Part shown: positions 1-6,560 of the stretch, in pieces
Numbering within the stretch: position 1 is the first letter of the stretch
Layout of the letters: the number at the start of each line of letters is the position of its first letter
Assembly (NCBI GenBank): GCA_041178545.1
Contig: JBEGVB010000039.1
Location: 1-12,876, forward strand
Reading direction: 5' to 3'
Source of the DNA: JBEATZ01 sp041178545
Lineage (GTDB): Bacteria; Planctomycetota; UBA1135; UBA2386
Length of the DNA stretch: 12,876 nucleotides
Program-made: the position numbers and the translations under genes
Notes under the pieces: model-generated
Databases searched by the model: none
What the model was told of the DNA's origin: nothing
Seen by the model: the letters and a program-made list of their open reading frames with translations, nothing else

Positions 1-1253
1 CGCTTGCGGTGCTCGAACACGTTCTCGCCCACCACGATGGCATCGTCGACGACGATGCCGAGCACCAGCAGGAACGAGAACAGCGAGATCAGGTTGATGG
101 AGACGTCCAGGGCGGGCATCAGCATCACGGCGCCCATGAAGGCCACCGGGATGCCGAACCCGACCCAGAGGGCGAGCCGCAGCTGCAGGAAGAGGGCGAG
201 CAGCAGGAGGACGAGCACGAAGCCCTGGGCTGCGTTCCTGAGGAGAAGCTCGATGCGGCCACGGAGGATCACCGACTCGTCGCGCCAGGTGCTCATCGTG
301 ACGCCCTCGGGCAGCATCGACTTCCCGTCGCCTGCCACCCAGTCGCGCACCGACTGCGTGATCTGCAGCGCATCCTGGTCGCCGACGCGGAACACCTTGA
401 GGAGCACCGCCGGCTCGCCGTCGAACCGCGCCAGCAGGTCGTCGTCGGCAAAGCCGTCGACCACCGTCGCCACCTCGCCCAGGGTGACGCGCGTCCCGTC
501 CTGCTTGCTCAGCACCACCAACTGCTCGAAGTCCGTGCCGGTGTAGGCCTGGGCCTGGGCGCGGATGAGGGTCTGGCCCGACTCGGCCTTGATGCTTCCT
601 GCCGGCAGGTCCAGCGAGGACCGGCGCACTGCTGCCGCAACCTCGTCGAAGGTGAGACCGTGCTGCTGCAACCGGTCCTCGGAGACCTCGACCGACACCT
701 CGTAGGGGCGGACGCCGTACAGCTCCACCTGCGTGATGCCGGGCAGCGTCGTGAGTGTGTCGCGCGCGCGCTCGCCGAGGGTCTTGAGCGTGCGTTCGTC
801 GGCACTGCCGCGGATCGCCACGCTGATGACCTCCTTGCGGACGACGAGGCGTGAGATCACCGGCTCCTCGGTCTCCTTGGGGAAGTTGGTGATGGCGTCG
901 ACGCGCGCCTTGACGTCGTCGAGCACCTGCTCGAGGTCGGCCTCCTGCAGGGCCTCGACGGTCACCACGCCCGCGCCCTCGAGGGCCACCGAGCTGACCT
1001 TGTCGACGCCGGTGACGCCCTCGACGGCCTCCTCGATGCGCATGCACACGCCGCGCTCGACCTCCACCGGTGTTGCGCCGAGGTAGGGGACGGTCACGGT
1101 GACGATGCTGGGGGAGATCTCGGGGAAGACCTCCTTGCGCACGAAGGGCAGGGTCAGGAACCCGCCCACGAGGATCGAGAACGCGAGCAGGTTGGCGGCC
1201 ACCGGGTGGGTGGTGAACCACGCCACCATGCCCTTGGGGGTCTCCTCGCTCAT
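1..1253 (-). CDS. RND-family efflux transporter permease subunit (N-terminal part, truncated by window edge)
   Basis: Inner-membrane proton-driven pump of a tripartite efflux system. The visible 417 residues hold a cytoplasmic N-terminus, TM1 at about residues 18-38, the first periplasmic (porter) domain at about 40-340, and TM2-TM4 at about 343-410. TM4 contains GIVVDDAIVVGENV with the adjacent acidic pair D403/D404, which in AcrB-type pumps forms the proton relay. Family members run to about 1,000-1,100 residues, so roughly 60% lies beyond the left edge. The ATG start overlaps the stop of the upstream adaptor gene as ATGA, and a GGAGGG Shine-Dalgarno sits 9 nt upstream at 1263-1268. The sequence shows that it is the last of four coupled genes visible here. 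The substrate cannot be told from sequence. A heavy-metal (CusA-like) rather than drug or lipid pump is not excluded. Confidence 0.96.
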   Translation of the reverse strand, partial: MSEETPKGMVAWFTTHPVAANLLAFSILVGGFLTLPFVRKEVFPEISPSIVTVTVPYLGATPVEVERGVCMRIEEAVEGVTGVDKVSSVALEGAGVVTVEALQEADLEQVLDDVKARVDAITNFPKETEEPVISRLVVRKEVISVAIRGSADERTLKTLGERARDTLTTLPGITQVELYGVRPYEVSVEVSEDRLQQHGLTFDEVAAAVRRSSLDLPAGSIKAESGQTLIRAQAQAYTGTDFEQLVVLSKQDGTRVTLGEVATVVDGFADDDLLARFDGEPAVLLKVFRVGDQDALQITQSVRDWVAGDGKSMLPEGVTMSTWRDESVILRGRIELLLRNAAQGFVLVLLLLALFLQLRLALWVGFGIPVAFMGAVMLMPALDVSINLISLFSFLLVLGIVVDDAIVVGENVFEHRK

Positions 1254-2458
1254 CGGGCCGAGCCCTCCGGCACGGGTGAGCCCGGGGTCCTTGCCTCGTC
1301 GGCGACGCGCACTGCCATGCCCTCGACCGGGGCATCGAGCGGCGACACGCACACGCGGTCCCCGGCGGCAAGTCCGCTGCGGACCAGCGCGTTGGTGCGG
1401 TCCGAACGCAGCACGTCGACCTTGCGGAAGCTGATGCGGTTCTCGCTGTCGAGGACCACGACCGTGCTGTCAGGGCGCAGCGCGGAGCGCGGCAGCGTGA
1501 CGACACCGTCGAAGGTCCTGCCCTTGACCGTGGCCTGGACGAACATGCCGACCTTGAGCGGGGGGCGGTTCTCCATGCCGCCTGCGGCATACGGCGACTC
1601 GACGCGGCCCACGGCAGTGACCTGCCGCGTCCGGCGGTCCATCTCACCCTCGGTGCGGTCGATCACGCCCTGCCAGGTGTGCGTCCTGCCGGCGAACTCG
1701 GCCGTGAGCGTCATCTCGGCGGCGCCGTGCGGCTCCTTGTCGCCCTCGTGCAGCATCGGCAGGTCGACGAAGGCAAGGTCCTCGGCGCCGATCGGCAGCC
1801 GCACCTCTGCCACGTCGGTGGCGTAGGCCTCGGCCAGGGCCTGTCCCGTCATCACGTACTGGCCCACGTCCACCATGGCCTTGCGGATGCGGCCAGCGAA
1901 GGGCAGCGCGACCGTCGTGCGGCTGAGGTTGAGCTCGGCCTGCTGTACCTGCGCCTCCGCGGAGGCCACCAGAGCGCGAGCCTCGGCCAGCTGTGGTTCG
2001 CGCGCCACGAGTGCCGTGGGCGGGCGGTCGCCCTCGATCTGGTGCCATGCCTTGAGCGCCGCCTCGGCCTCCGCCTGTTCGCGCAGCAGCTGCACCTGGG
2101 CGCGCGCAAGCTCGGCCTTGCGCTGCACGAGTGTGAACTCGAAGTCCTCGGGCTCGATGCCCACCAGCGCCTCTCCTGCTGCGAAGAACCCTCCTGCCCG
2201 CAGGGCTGGTGACACCGACTTGACGCGGCCTGCCACCTGCGAGGAGACCGTCACGCTGGTGCGCGCCTCGACGGTGCCGCTCGCCTGGACGTCGAGACGC
2301 ACGGACTCTGGGCGTGCGACCACCACGCGCACGAGGGGCGGGACGAAGGCCGGTGCACGCGAGGCGGCTGCCGGCATGTTGCCGATGCTGTGCACGAGCC
2401 AGGCAACTGCCCCGCCCAGCACGAGGAGGGGGAGCAGGATCTGCAGGAGGCGTCTCAT
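1250..2458 (-). CDS. Efflux RND transporter periplasmic adaptor subunit (HlyD/MFP family)
   Basis: Membrane-fusion protein of 402 aa that would bridge the inner-membrane pump and the outer-membrane channel. An N-terminal membrane anchor spans about residues 4-25. The first lipoyl half is at about 58-105 (SGTVEARTSVTVSSQVAG), followed by an alpha-helical hairpin at about 108-180 rich in A, E, Q and L. The second lipoyl half (LPFAGRIRKAMVDVGQYV) is at about 185-208, then beta-barrel and membrane-proximal domains to about 385. A Pro/Gly/Ser-rich tail closes the protein. The ATG at 2458 overlaps the stop of the outer-membrane factor gene (ATGA), and the stop overlaps the permease start (ATGA). 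No lipobox is visible, so a transmembrane anchor is more likely than lipidation. Family assignment is firm; the substrate is unknown. Confidence 0.95.
   Translation of the reverse strand: MRRLLQILLPLLVLGGAVAWLVHSIGNMPAAASRAPAFVPPLVRVVVARPESVRLDVQASGTVEARTSVTVSSQVAGRVKSVSPALRAGGFFAAGEALVGIEPEDFEFTLVQRKAELARAQVQLLREQAEAEAALKAWHQIEGDRPPTALVAREPQLAEARALVASAEAQVQQAELNLSRTTVALPFAGRIRKAMVDVGQYVMTGQALAEAYATDVAEVRLPIGAEDLAFVDLPMLHEGDKEPHGAAEMTLTAEFAGRTHTWQGVIDRTEGEMDRRTRQVTAVGRVESPYAAGGMENRPPLKVGMFVQATVKGRTFDGVVTLPRSALRPDSTVVVLDSENRISFRKVDVLRSDRTNALVRSGLAAGDRVCVSPLDAPVEGMAVRVADEARTPGSPVPEGSAR
1263..1268 (-). promoter_or_regulatory. Ribosome binding site for the RND permease gene
   Basis: GGAGGG on the minus strand, 9 nt before the ATG at 1253, lies inside the end of the adaptor coding sequence. 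It supports that start and fits translational coupling through the ATGA overlap. It is one of the few strong Shine-Dalgarno sites in the window. Confidence 0.6.
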
Positions 2459-3894
2459 GGGGATTCGGTTGCCGGTGCGGGCTCGTAGCCGCCGCCGAGC
2501 GCGAGGTGGAGGTCGATGCGGTTGGCGAGCCGCTGCTGCCGGATGGCGACGAGCGCGGTGTCCGCGAGGAACGACTGGCGCTGGCTGTCGTTGACGGCAA
2601 GGAAGTCGCTGATGCCCTGCCGGTAGCGTTCCGAAGCGAGTCCGGCAGCCAGGCGCGCATGACGCGCGGCGTCGTCCAGCGCCCGCTCGCGCTCGGCCAG
2701 CAGGGCCTCGGCTGCCAGTGCGGACTCGACGTCGGCAAGCGCACCCAGCACGGCCCCGGTCCAGTTGGCCAGCAGCTCGCGCTGCACGGCCTCGTTGCGT
2801 TCGACCTCGGCGCGCAGCGCGCCGCCCTGGAAGAGCGGCTGGACGAGGTTGGCCCCGAGGCTCCACACGCGGAAGTCGGAGTCCGCTGCGTTCTTCAGGT
2901 CGTCGGTCGAGGTGCCGCCGCTGGCCGTGAGGCTGATGCGCGGGTAGAGCGCGGCGCGTGCCGCGTCGAGTCGGCACCCGGCGGCCGCGAGCCTGCGCTC
3001 GGCCGCAGCGAGGTCGGGCCTGCGCTGCAGCAGCTCGGACGGGATCCCGGCCGGGACCTCGGGCACCTGCTGCGGCAGCTCGAGCGCGAACACCTGCTCG
3101 CCTGCCGGGTAACGGCCGGCAAGGACGTCGAGCTGGCGGAGGGTGCGCGCAAGCTCCTCCTTGCGCAGTTGCACGTTGGCCCGCGCCTGCGACACGTTGA
3201 GTTCCGCGAGCTGGACGTCGAGGGCCGGCCGCACGCCGCTCCGGTACCGCTCCCGCACGTCCGCTGCGGTGGCCTCGAAGCTGGCGACCGAGGACTCGGC
3301 AAGCTGTTGCAGCTCGGCAGCGGTGACGGCGGCGAAGTACGCCTTGCACACCTGTCCCACGAGGCTGAGCCGCGCTGCAGCGAGGTCGGCCACGGAGGCC
3401 TGCAGGTCGGCGGATGCCGCAGAGCCCACGGCTGCGAGGCGGCCCCACAGGTCGAGCTCCCAGCTGAGGTTGAGGCTGGTGCCGTAGATCGTGGTGGTGA
3501 CGCTCGGCGGGTCGTCCGGGTCGCTGCCCGGGATGGGGAAGCCGATGAAGTTGCGCCGTGTGCGGTTGGCGGTCAGGCCGCCGTCGACCTGCGGCAGTCG
3601 CGGTGCGCCTGCGATGACCTGCCGTGCGTCCGCGGCCAGGACGCGTTCGGCTGCCGCAACGAGCCCCTGGTTGTGGGTGAGCGCGTCGGCGAGGAGCGCA
3701 TCGAGGCTCGGGTCGGCGAACCCGCGCCACCAGTCCTGCGAGGGCGAGCCCTTGGCGGAGACCGTCGCCTTCCACGCGGCAGGCAGGTCGATCCCCAGCC
3801 GTTCGGGTGCCACCGGTTCCGGCGGCGCGGAGCGGCAGCCGGCGACCGCGGTCGCGAGCGCGACCACGAGGGCACGACTGCGGTTCCTGCTCAA
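2455..3894 (-). CDS. Efflux transporter outer-membrane factor lipoprotein (NodT/OprM/TolC family)
   Basis: Outer-membrane channel of 479 aa completing the tripartite pump. The signal peptide ends in a lipobox, VAGC, with the lipidated cysteine at residue 20. The two internally repeated OEP domains show family hallmarks: QDWWRGFADPSLDALL near residue 55, LNLSWELDLWGRL near 141-153, and IPSELLQRRPDLAAAERRLAAA near 284-305. The last is the junction motif seen in NodT-type members. A late glycine motif, FQGGALRAEVERNEA, follows. Length matches the family (about 450-500 aa). The start is TTG, overlapping the tetR stop as TTGA, with a partial Shine-Dalgarno (GGGAG) 7 nt upstream; no better in-frame start gives an intact signal peptide. 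It is second in the regulator-channel-adaptor-pump operon. Confidence 0.94.
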   Translation of the reverse strand: MSRNRSRALVVALATAVAGCRSAPPEPVAPERLGIDLPAAWKATVSAKGSPSQDWWRGFADPSLDALLADALTHNQGLVAAAERVLAADARQVIAGAPRLPQVDGGLTANRTRRNFIGFPIPGSDPDDPPSVTTTIYGTSLNLSWELDLWGRLAAVGSAASADLQASVADLAAARLSLVGQVCKAYFAAVTAAELQQLAESSVASFEATAADVRERYRSGVRPALDVQLAELNVSQARANVQLRKEELARTLRQLDVLAGRYPAGEQVFALELPQQVPEVPAGIPSELLQRRPDLAAAERRLAAAGCRLDAARAALYPRISLTASGGTSTDDLKNAADSDFRVWSLGANLVQPLFQGGALRAEVERNEAVQRELLANWTGAVLGALADVESALAAEALLAERERALDDAARHARLAAGLASERYRQGISDFLAVNDSQRQSFLADTALVAIRQQRLANRIDLHLALGGGYEPAPATESP

Positions 3895-4526
3895 CGCGAG
3901 GCTCCCGCCGTGGGGGCCTCAGCGCGCATGCCGGCCATCACGAAGGCCACCAGCTGTTCGCGGACCTCGCGCGTGTCGGCGGGGTCACAGCGGCCGCCGC
4001 TGAGCTGACGCACGAGCGCAGCGTGCTGCATGGTGTGCGCCATCGCCCCGGCGCAGAAGTGGAAGCGCCAGTAGCACGAGGACTCCTCGACCTCCGGGAG
4101 CGCGCGCTGCAACTGCTGCGCGAAGCGCCCGAGGATCGGGCCGAACCGGGAGGCGAGGAAGTCGCGCAGGAAGGGCGGCTGCTCGCCCATCACGCGGCCA
4201 AAGGTGCGGGTCGCCGCCGAGTCGGTGCCGTGCAGCTGGAACACCGGCTCGACGTAGGCGCGCACCACGTCCTCGAGGCTGGGTGCTGCCGTCGCGCGTT
4301 CGAGGGCCTCGAGTCGTTCCAGCCGGGCGCGGTGCACGGGCTCGACGATGCGGTCCATGACCGCCAGCGTGAGTTCCTCCTTGCTGCCGAAGTGGTAGTG
4401 GACCGCGGCGAGGTTGACCCCTGCGCGTGCAGTCAGCATCCGCATCGTGGTGGCGGAGAAGCCGACCTCGGCAAACAGGGACTCAGCCACGTCGAGGATG
4501 GCCTGTCGGGTTTCCTGGGCAGTCAT
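3891..4526 (-). CDS. TetR/AcrR-family transcriptional regulator, PsrA-like
   Basis: Probable repressor of its own operon, 211 aa. The N-terminal TetR helix-turn-helix occupies residues 6-52: ILDVAESLFAEVGFSATTMRML is followed by the recognition helix region AGVNLAAVHYHFGSKEEL. This recognition stretch is nearly the one I recall for Pseudomonas PsrA (NLAAVNYHFGSK). The C-terminal half also shares PsrA-like landmarks: YWRFHFCAGAMAHTM near 152-166 and the closing FVMAGMRA near 195-202. PsrA binds long-chain fatty acids and recognises a GAAAC-N(2-4)-GTTTC palindrome. Two such palindromes lie 38 bp and further upstream of this ATG, which independently supports the subfamily call. The stop overlaps the TTG start of the channel gene, so autoregulation would also regulate the pump. 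The ligand here is inferred, not shown. Confidence 0.93.
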   Translation of the reverse strand: MTAQETRQAILDVAESLFAEVGFSATTMRMLTARAGVNLAAVHYHFGSKEELTLAVMDRIVEPVHRARLERLEALERATAAPSLEDVVRAYVEPVFQLHGTDSAATRTFGRVMGEQPPFLRDFLASRFGPILGRFAQQLQRALPEVEESSCYWRFHFCAGAMAHTMQHAALVRQLSGGRCDPADTREVREQLVAFVMAGMRAEAPTAGASR

Positions 4527-4563
4527 GGGGAGTGGTGGAGGGTAGCGGGACCAACAAATGATT

Positions 4564-4577
4564 GAAACGGGCGTTTC
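4564..4577. promoter_or_regulatory. Putative PsrA-type operator, tetR-proximal
   Basis: The sequence is GAAACGGGCGTTTC, a palindrome with perfect 6-bp arms (GAAACG/CGTTTC) around a GG spacer. It matches the GAAAC-N4-GTTTC form recognised by PsrA in Pseudomonas. It ends 38 bp before the tetR ATG, where a bound repressor would block transcription of the efflux operon. The role is inferred from the motif and from the PsrA-like recognition helix of the adjacent regulator. Confidence 0.65.
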
Positions 4578-4582
4578 CGCCC

Positions 4583-4606
4583 GCGCTGCGCCACACGGCG
4601 CCGCGC
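4583..4606. repeat. GC-rich inverted repeat (hairpin) between the two operators
   Basis: Arms GCGCTGCGCC (4583-4592) and GGCGCCGCGC (4597-4606) pair at 9 of 10 positions around an ACAC loop. The single mismatch is T4587 against C4602. In RNA or extruded DNA this would be a very stable stem. It lies almost midway between the two operators. It is not followed by a T-run on either strand, so it is not an obvious intrinsic terminator. A chance GC palindrome in a G+C-rich genome is the main alternative. Confidence 0.55.
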
Positions 4607-4614
4607 AACAAGGT

Positions 4615-4628
4615 GAAACGCCTGTTTC
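4615..4628. promoter_or_regulatory. Putative PsrA-type operator, distal (near the divergent small gene)
   Basis: The sequence is GAAACGCCTGTTTC, with perfect 5-bp arms GAAAC/GTTTC and a 4-bp spacer. Its reverse complement matches the other operator at 13 of 14 positions. It lies 60 bp upstream of the ATG at 4689. Centre-to-centre distance to the first operator is 51 bp, close to five helical turns, which would place two bound dimers on the same DNA face. The function is inferred. Confidence 0.6.
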
Positions 4629-4688
4629 GCAATGCGTGCGGCGCGGATTCGTTGCATCGGCGGATCCTTGGGCTGCGAAACCCAACAC

Positions 4689-4889
4689 ATGTTCGGATGG
4701 TTCCAACGCGATCCCCTGCCCCGCCTCCAGAGTGAGTACGAGACCCTGCTGGAGCGCGCCCGCGACCTGCAGCGCGGCGGCGACATCAAGGGCTACGCCT
4801 ACCTGACCGCCGAGGCCGAGGAAGTGGCCAAACGCATCGATGCACTGCGTCGCGAGCGCGAACAGGGTCAGCCCGCCGGCAGTCGCTGA
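4689..4889 (+). CDS. Small DUF6435-like protein
   Basis: A 66-aa, highly charged, helical protein. It begins MFGWFQRDPLPRLQ and continues YETLLERARDLQRGGDIKGYAYLTAEAEEVAKRIDAL. This fits the small DUF6435 family as I remember it: an MFxxFxxDP start, then a Q-R-x-G-D-I-x-x-Y core and an AEAE helix. The family has no assigned function. The ATG at 4689 is chosen because it gives the family-typical N-terminus; an in-frame ATG at 4632 would add 19 residues unlike the family and would run past the operators. No Shine-Dalgarno is visible. It is read divergently from tetR and could share the operator pair. It ends 23 bp from the stop of the convergent PLP enzyme gene, with no clear terminator between. 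Confidence 0.8.
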   Translation: MFGWFQRDPLPRLQSEYETLLERARDLQRGGDIKGYAYLTAEAEEVAKRIDALRREREQGQPAGSR

Positions 4890-4912
4890 ACGCCCTGCGG
4901 CATGCGCCTCCG

Positions 4913-6121
4913 TCAGGCTCTGCGCAGCGCCGCCTCGGACGCCAGCACGGCGTGACCCAGGTACTCGTACTGCTCGAACGAGTTGTAGGCCTGCGGGGAG
5001 ACCCGCAGCATGCGAAGCCTGGGGGACGCCCAGCGCATCACGGGGATCTCCACGCGCCAACGTTCCCACAGTTCGAGTTGCAGCGGGTCGAGCCCCAGCA
5101 CTCCCACCGGCTCCCGTTCGAGCGGCGGCAACACGATGCTGGCGAGGGACCCGATCATGGAGTCGGGGCAGGGAGCTGCGGTGCCGAGCACGTTGCAGAG
5201 GAGGTCGCGGGCCCGCAGCGCGAGCGAGCGGTTGTGGGCCATGAGTGCGGGGATGCCGCCCGGCAACAGGTGCGAGAGGAAGTCGAGGGCGGCAGGGATG
5301 GCGAGCCAGGGCGACGCGTCGCAGGTGCCGGTGAAGTCGAACTCCAGGCGGAAGCGCGAGCGGTCGGTGCGCGTCGAGTTGGCACCGTGGCTGATGGCAA
5401 GGGGACGGATCCCCGCCTGCCGGTCGCGCCGCACGAAGAGGAATGCAGAGCCCTTGGGCGTGCACAGCCACTTGTGGCAGTTGCCCGTGTAGTAGGCGGC
5501 GCCGAGGCTGCGCAACTCCAGCGGCAGCATGCCCGGTGCATGGGCACCGTCCACGAGCGTGTCGACGCCGCGCGCTGCGAAGGCGGCAACGATGCGGTCG
5601 ACGGGCAGCACCATCCCCGTCGGGCTGGTGACGTGGTCGACCAGCAGCAACCTTGTGCGCGGGGTGATGCAGCGGGTGAGTGCGTCGACGACCTGGGCAG
5701 GGTCCTGCAGCGGGAAGGGCACCTGAGCCACGACCACGCGCGCGCCCCAGAGCTGCGCCACCATGTCGAGCGCGTTGCGGCACGCGTTGTACTCGTGGTC
5801 GGTGGTGACGACCTCGTCGCCGGGCTCGAGGCGCAGCGAGCGCAGCACGGTGTTCACCCCAGCGGTTGCGTTGGGCACGAACGCGAGGTCGTCGGCATCC
5901 GCGCCGAGGAAGGATGCGAGGGATCCGCGGGCCACGTCGAGCAGGCCCTCGAGGTCGCGGTGCACGAACAGCACCGGCTCGCGTTCCATGCGGGCCACGA
6001 ACTCGCGCTGTGCAGCCAGCACCGTGCGCGGGCAGGCGCCGAAGCTGCCGTGGTTGAGGAAGACGACCGACGGGTCGAGGTCCCAGTGGCGCGAGTGTTC
6101 GGAGGGGCTTGGGAGCTTCAT
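4913..6121 (-). CDS. Aminotransferase class V-fold PLP-dependent enzyme (isopenicillin-N-epimerase/CefD-like)
   Basis: Cytosolic fold-type I PLP enzyme of 402 aa. The N-terminus VVFLNHGSFGACPRTVL (residues 19-35) is typical of the CefD-like subgroup. NATAGVN (84-90) would contact the cofactor phosphate. DHEYNACRN starts at 108, and DGAHAPG (191-197) carries the Asp and His that pair with the PLP pyridine ring. GNCHKWLCTPKG (213-224) carries K217, the expected Schiff-base lysine. SHGANSTRTD corresponds to the substrate/phosphate loop. Subgroup members include amino-acid epimerases, desulfurase-like and kynureninase-like enzymes, so the reaction is undetermined. No beta-lactam genes are nearby. 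The ATG lies 34 bp after the BNR lipoprotein stop, so it is probably the last gene of that block. Confidence 0.92.
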   Translation of the reverse strand: MKLPSPSEHSRHWDLDPSVVFLNHGSFGACPRTVLAAQREFVARMEREPVLFVHRDLEGLLDVARGSLASFLGADADDLAFVPNATAGVNTVLRSLRLEPGDEVVTTDHEYNACRNALDMVAQLWGARVVVAQVPFPLQDPAQVVDALTRCITPRTRLLLVDHVTSPTGMVLPVDRIVAAFAARGVDTLVDGAHAPGMLPLELRSLGAAYYTGNCHKWLCTPKGSAFLFVRRDRQAGIRPLAISHGANSTRTDRSRFRLEFDFTGTCDASPWLAIPAALDFLSHLLPGGIPALMAHNRSLALRARDLLCNVLGTAAPCPDSMIGSLASIVLPPLEREPVGVLGLDPLQLELWERWRVEIPVMRWASPRLRMLRVSPQAYNSFEQYEYLGHAVLASEAALRRA

Positions 6122-6155
6122 GCGGTGGGTTCGCCGGACAGGGGTGGGGACGGGG

Positions 6156-6560
6156 TCACTGGCCGACGGTGACGCGAAGTCCTGCGCTCACGGCGAGCCC
6201 CGCGAGGTTGAGGCCCGGGGCCTGCGCGAGCCACTGGCCGTGGATCACGCTCCCCACGATGCCCGCGCCCGCAGGCAGTTGCAGCGGGACGCGCGCCGTG
6301 CCGCTTGCGTCTGTCTGTGCGAGCAGCATGGCATCGGGGCTCACCAGCAGCGAGCAGCCGGGCATGCCCGCGAACCCAAGGTCTGCAGGCAGTGCGCCGC
6401 CAGACCACGCGGTGCTCGAGAGGCCGAGCGCGAGGAAGGCGACCGAGCCGGCTGGCAAGCTGCCGCCGGTCCACTGCATGGTGCGTCCCGCGCGGGCAGG
6501 GGCGAGTGGGTCCACGTCGACGAGCGGCGGGGTCGCGTGGCCCGCGCAAGCCGTGCCGAA
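6156..6560 (-). other. Planctomycete-type C-terminal domain of the BNR lipoprotein
   Basis: Residues about 762-895 form a discrete tail after the propeller. It has FGTACAG (C766), LPAGSVAFLALGLSST, LPADLGFAGMPGCSLLVSPD (C830) and a final GLRVTVGQ strand. I recognise this pattern from the ends of many secreted marine planctomycete proteins. The two cysteines could form a disulfide. Its function is not established; surface attachment or sorting is an inference. Confidence 0.6.

Larger units (their letters stand above)
4527..4688. promoter_or_regulatory. Divergent control region between tetR/efflux operon and the DUF6435-like gene
   Basis: A 162-bp gap between two outward-facing starts, the longest gene-free stretch in the window. 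It contains two GAAAC-N4-GTTTC palindromes and a GC-rich hairpin between them. I could not pick a convincing -35/-10 pair for either direction. A lone GAAAC half-site occurs at 4677-4681 without a matching GTTTC. Short frames run through the region in both directions but show no recognisable product. Confidence 0.75.

Noticed and set aside
2314..4008. 564-codon plus-strand frame opposite the adaptor and channel genes
   Set aside because: No recognisable domain and compositional features of an antisense shadow; the minus-strand genes are unambiguous.
4677..4681. Third GAAAC half-site near the small-gene start
   Set aside because: No GTTTC partner at the required spacing; a 5-mer alone is expected by chance.
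4890..4912. Possible terminator between the convergent DUF6435-like and PLP enzyme genes
   Set aside because: Only a 3-bp-arm palindrome (GGCATGCGCC) is visible and no T-run follows on either strand.
4527..5783. Upstream in-frame extension of tetR through the control region and antisense to the PLP enzyme gene
   Set aside because: The N-terminus at 4526 fits TetR proteins, and the extension would cover the operators and has no homology-like features.
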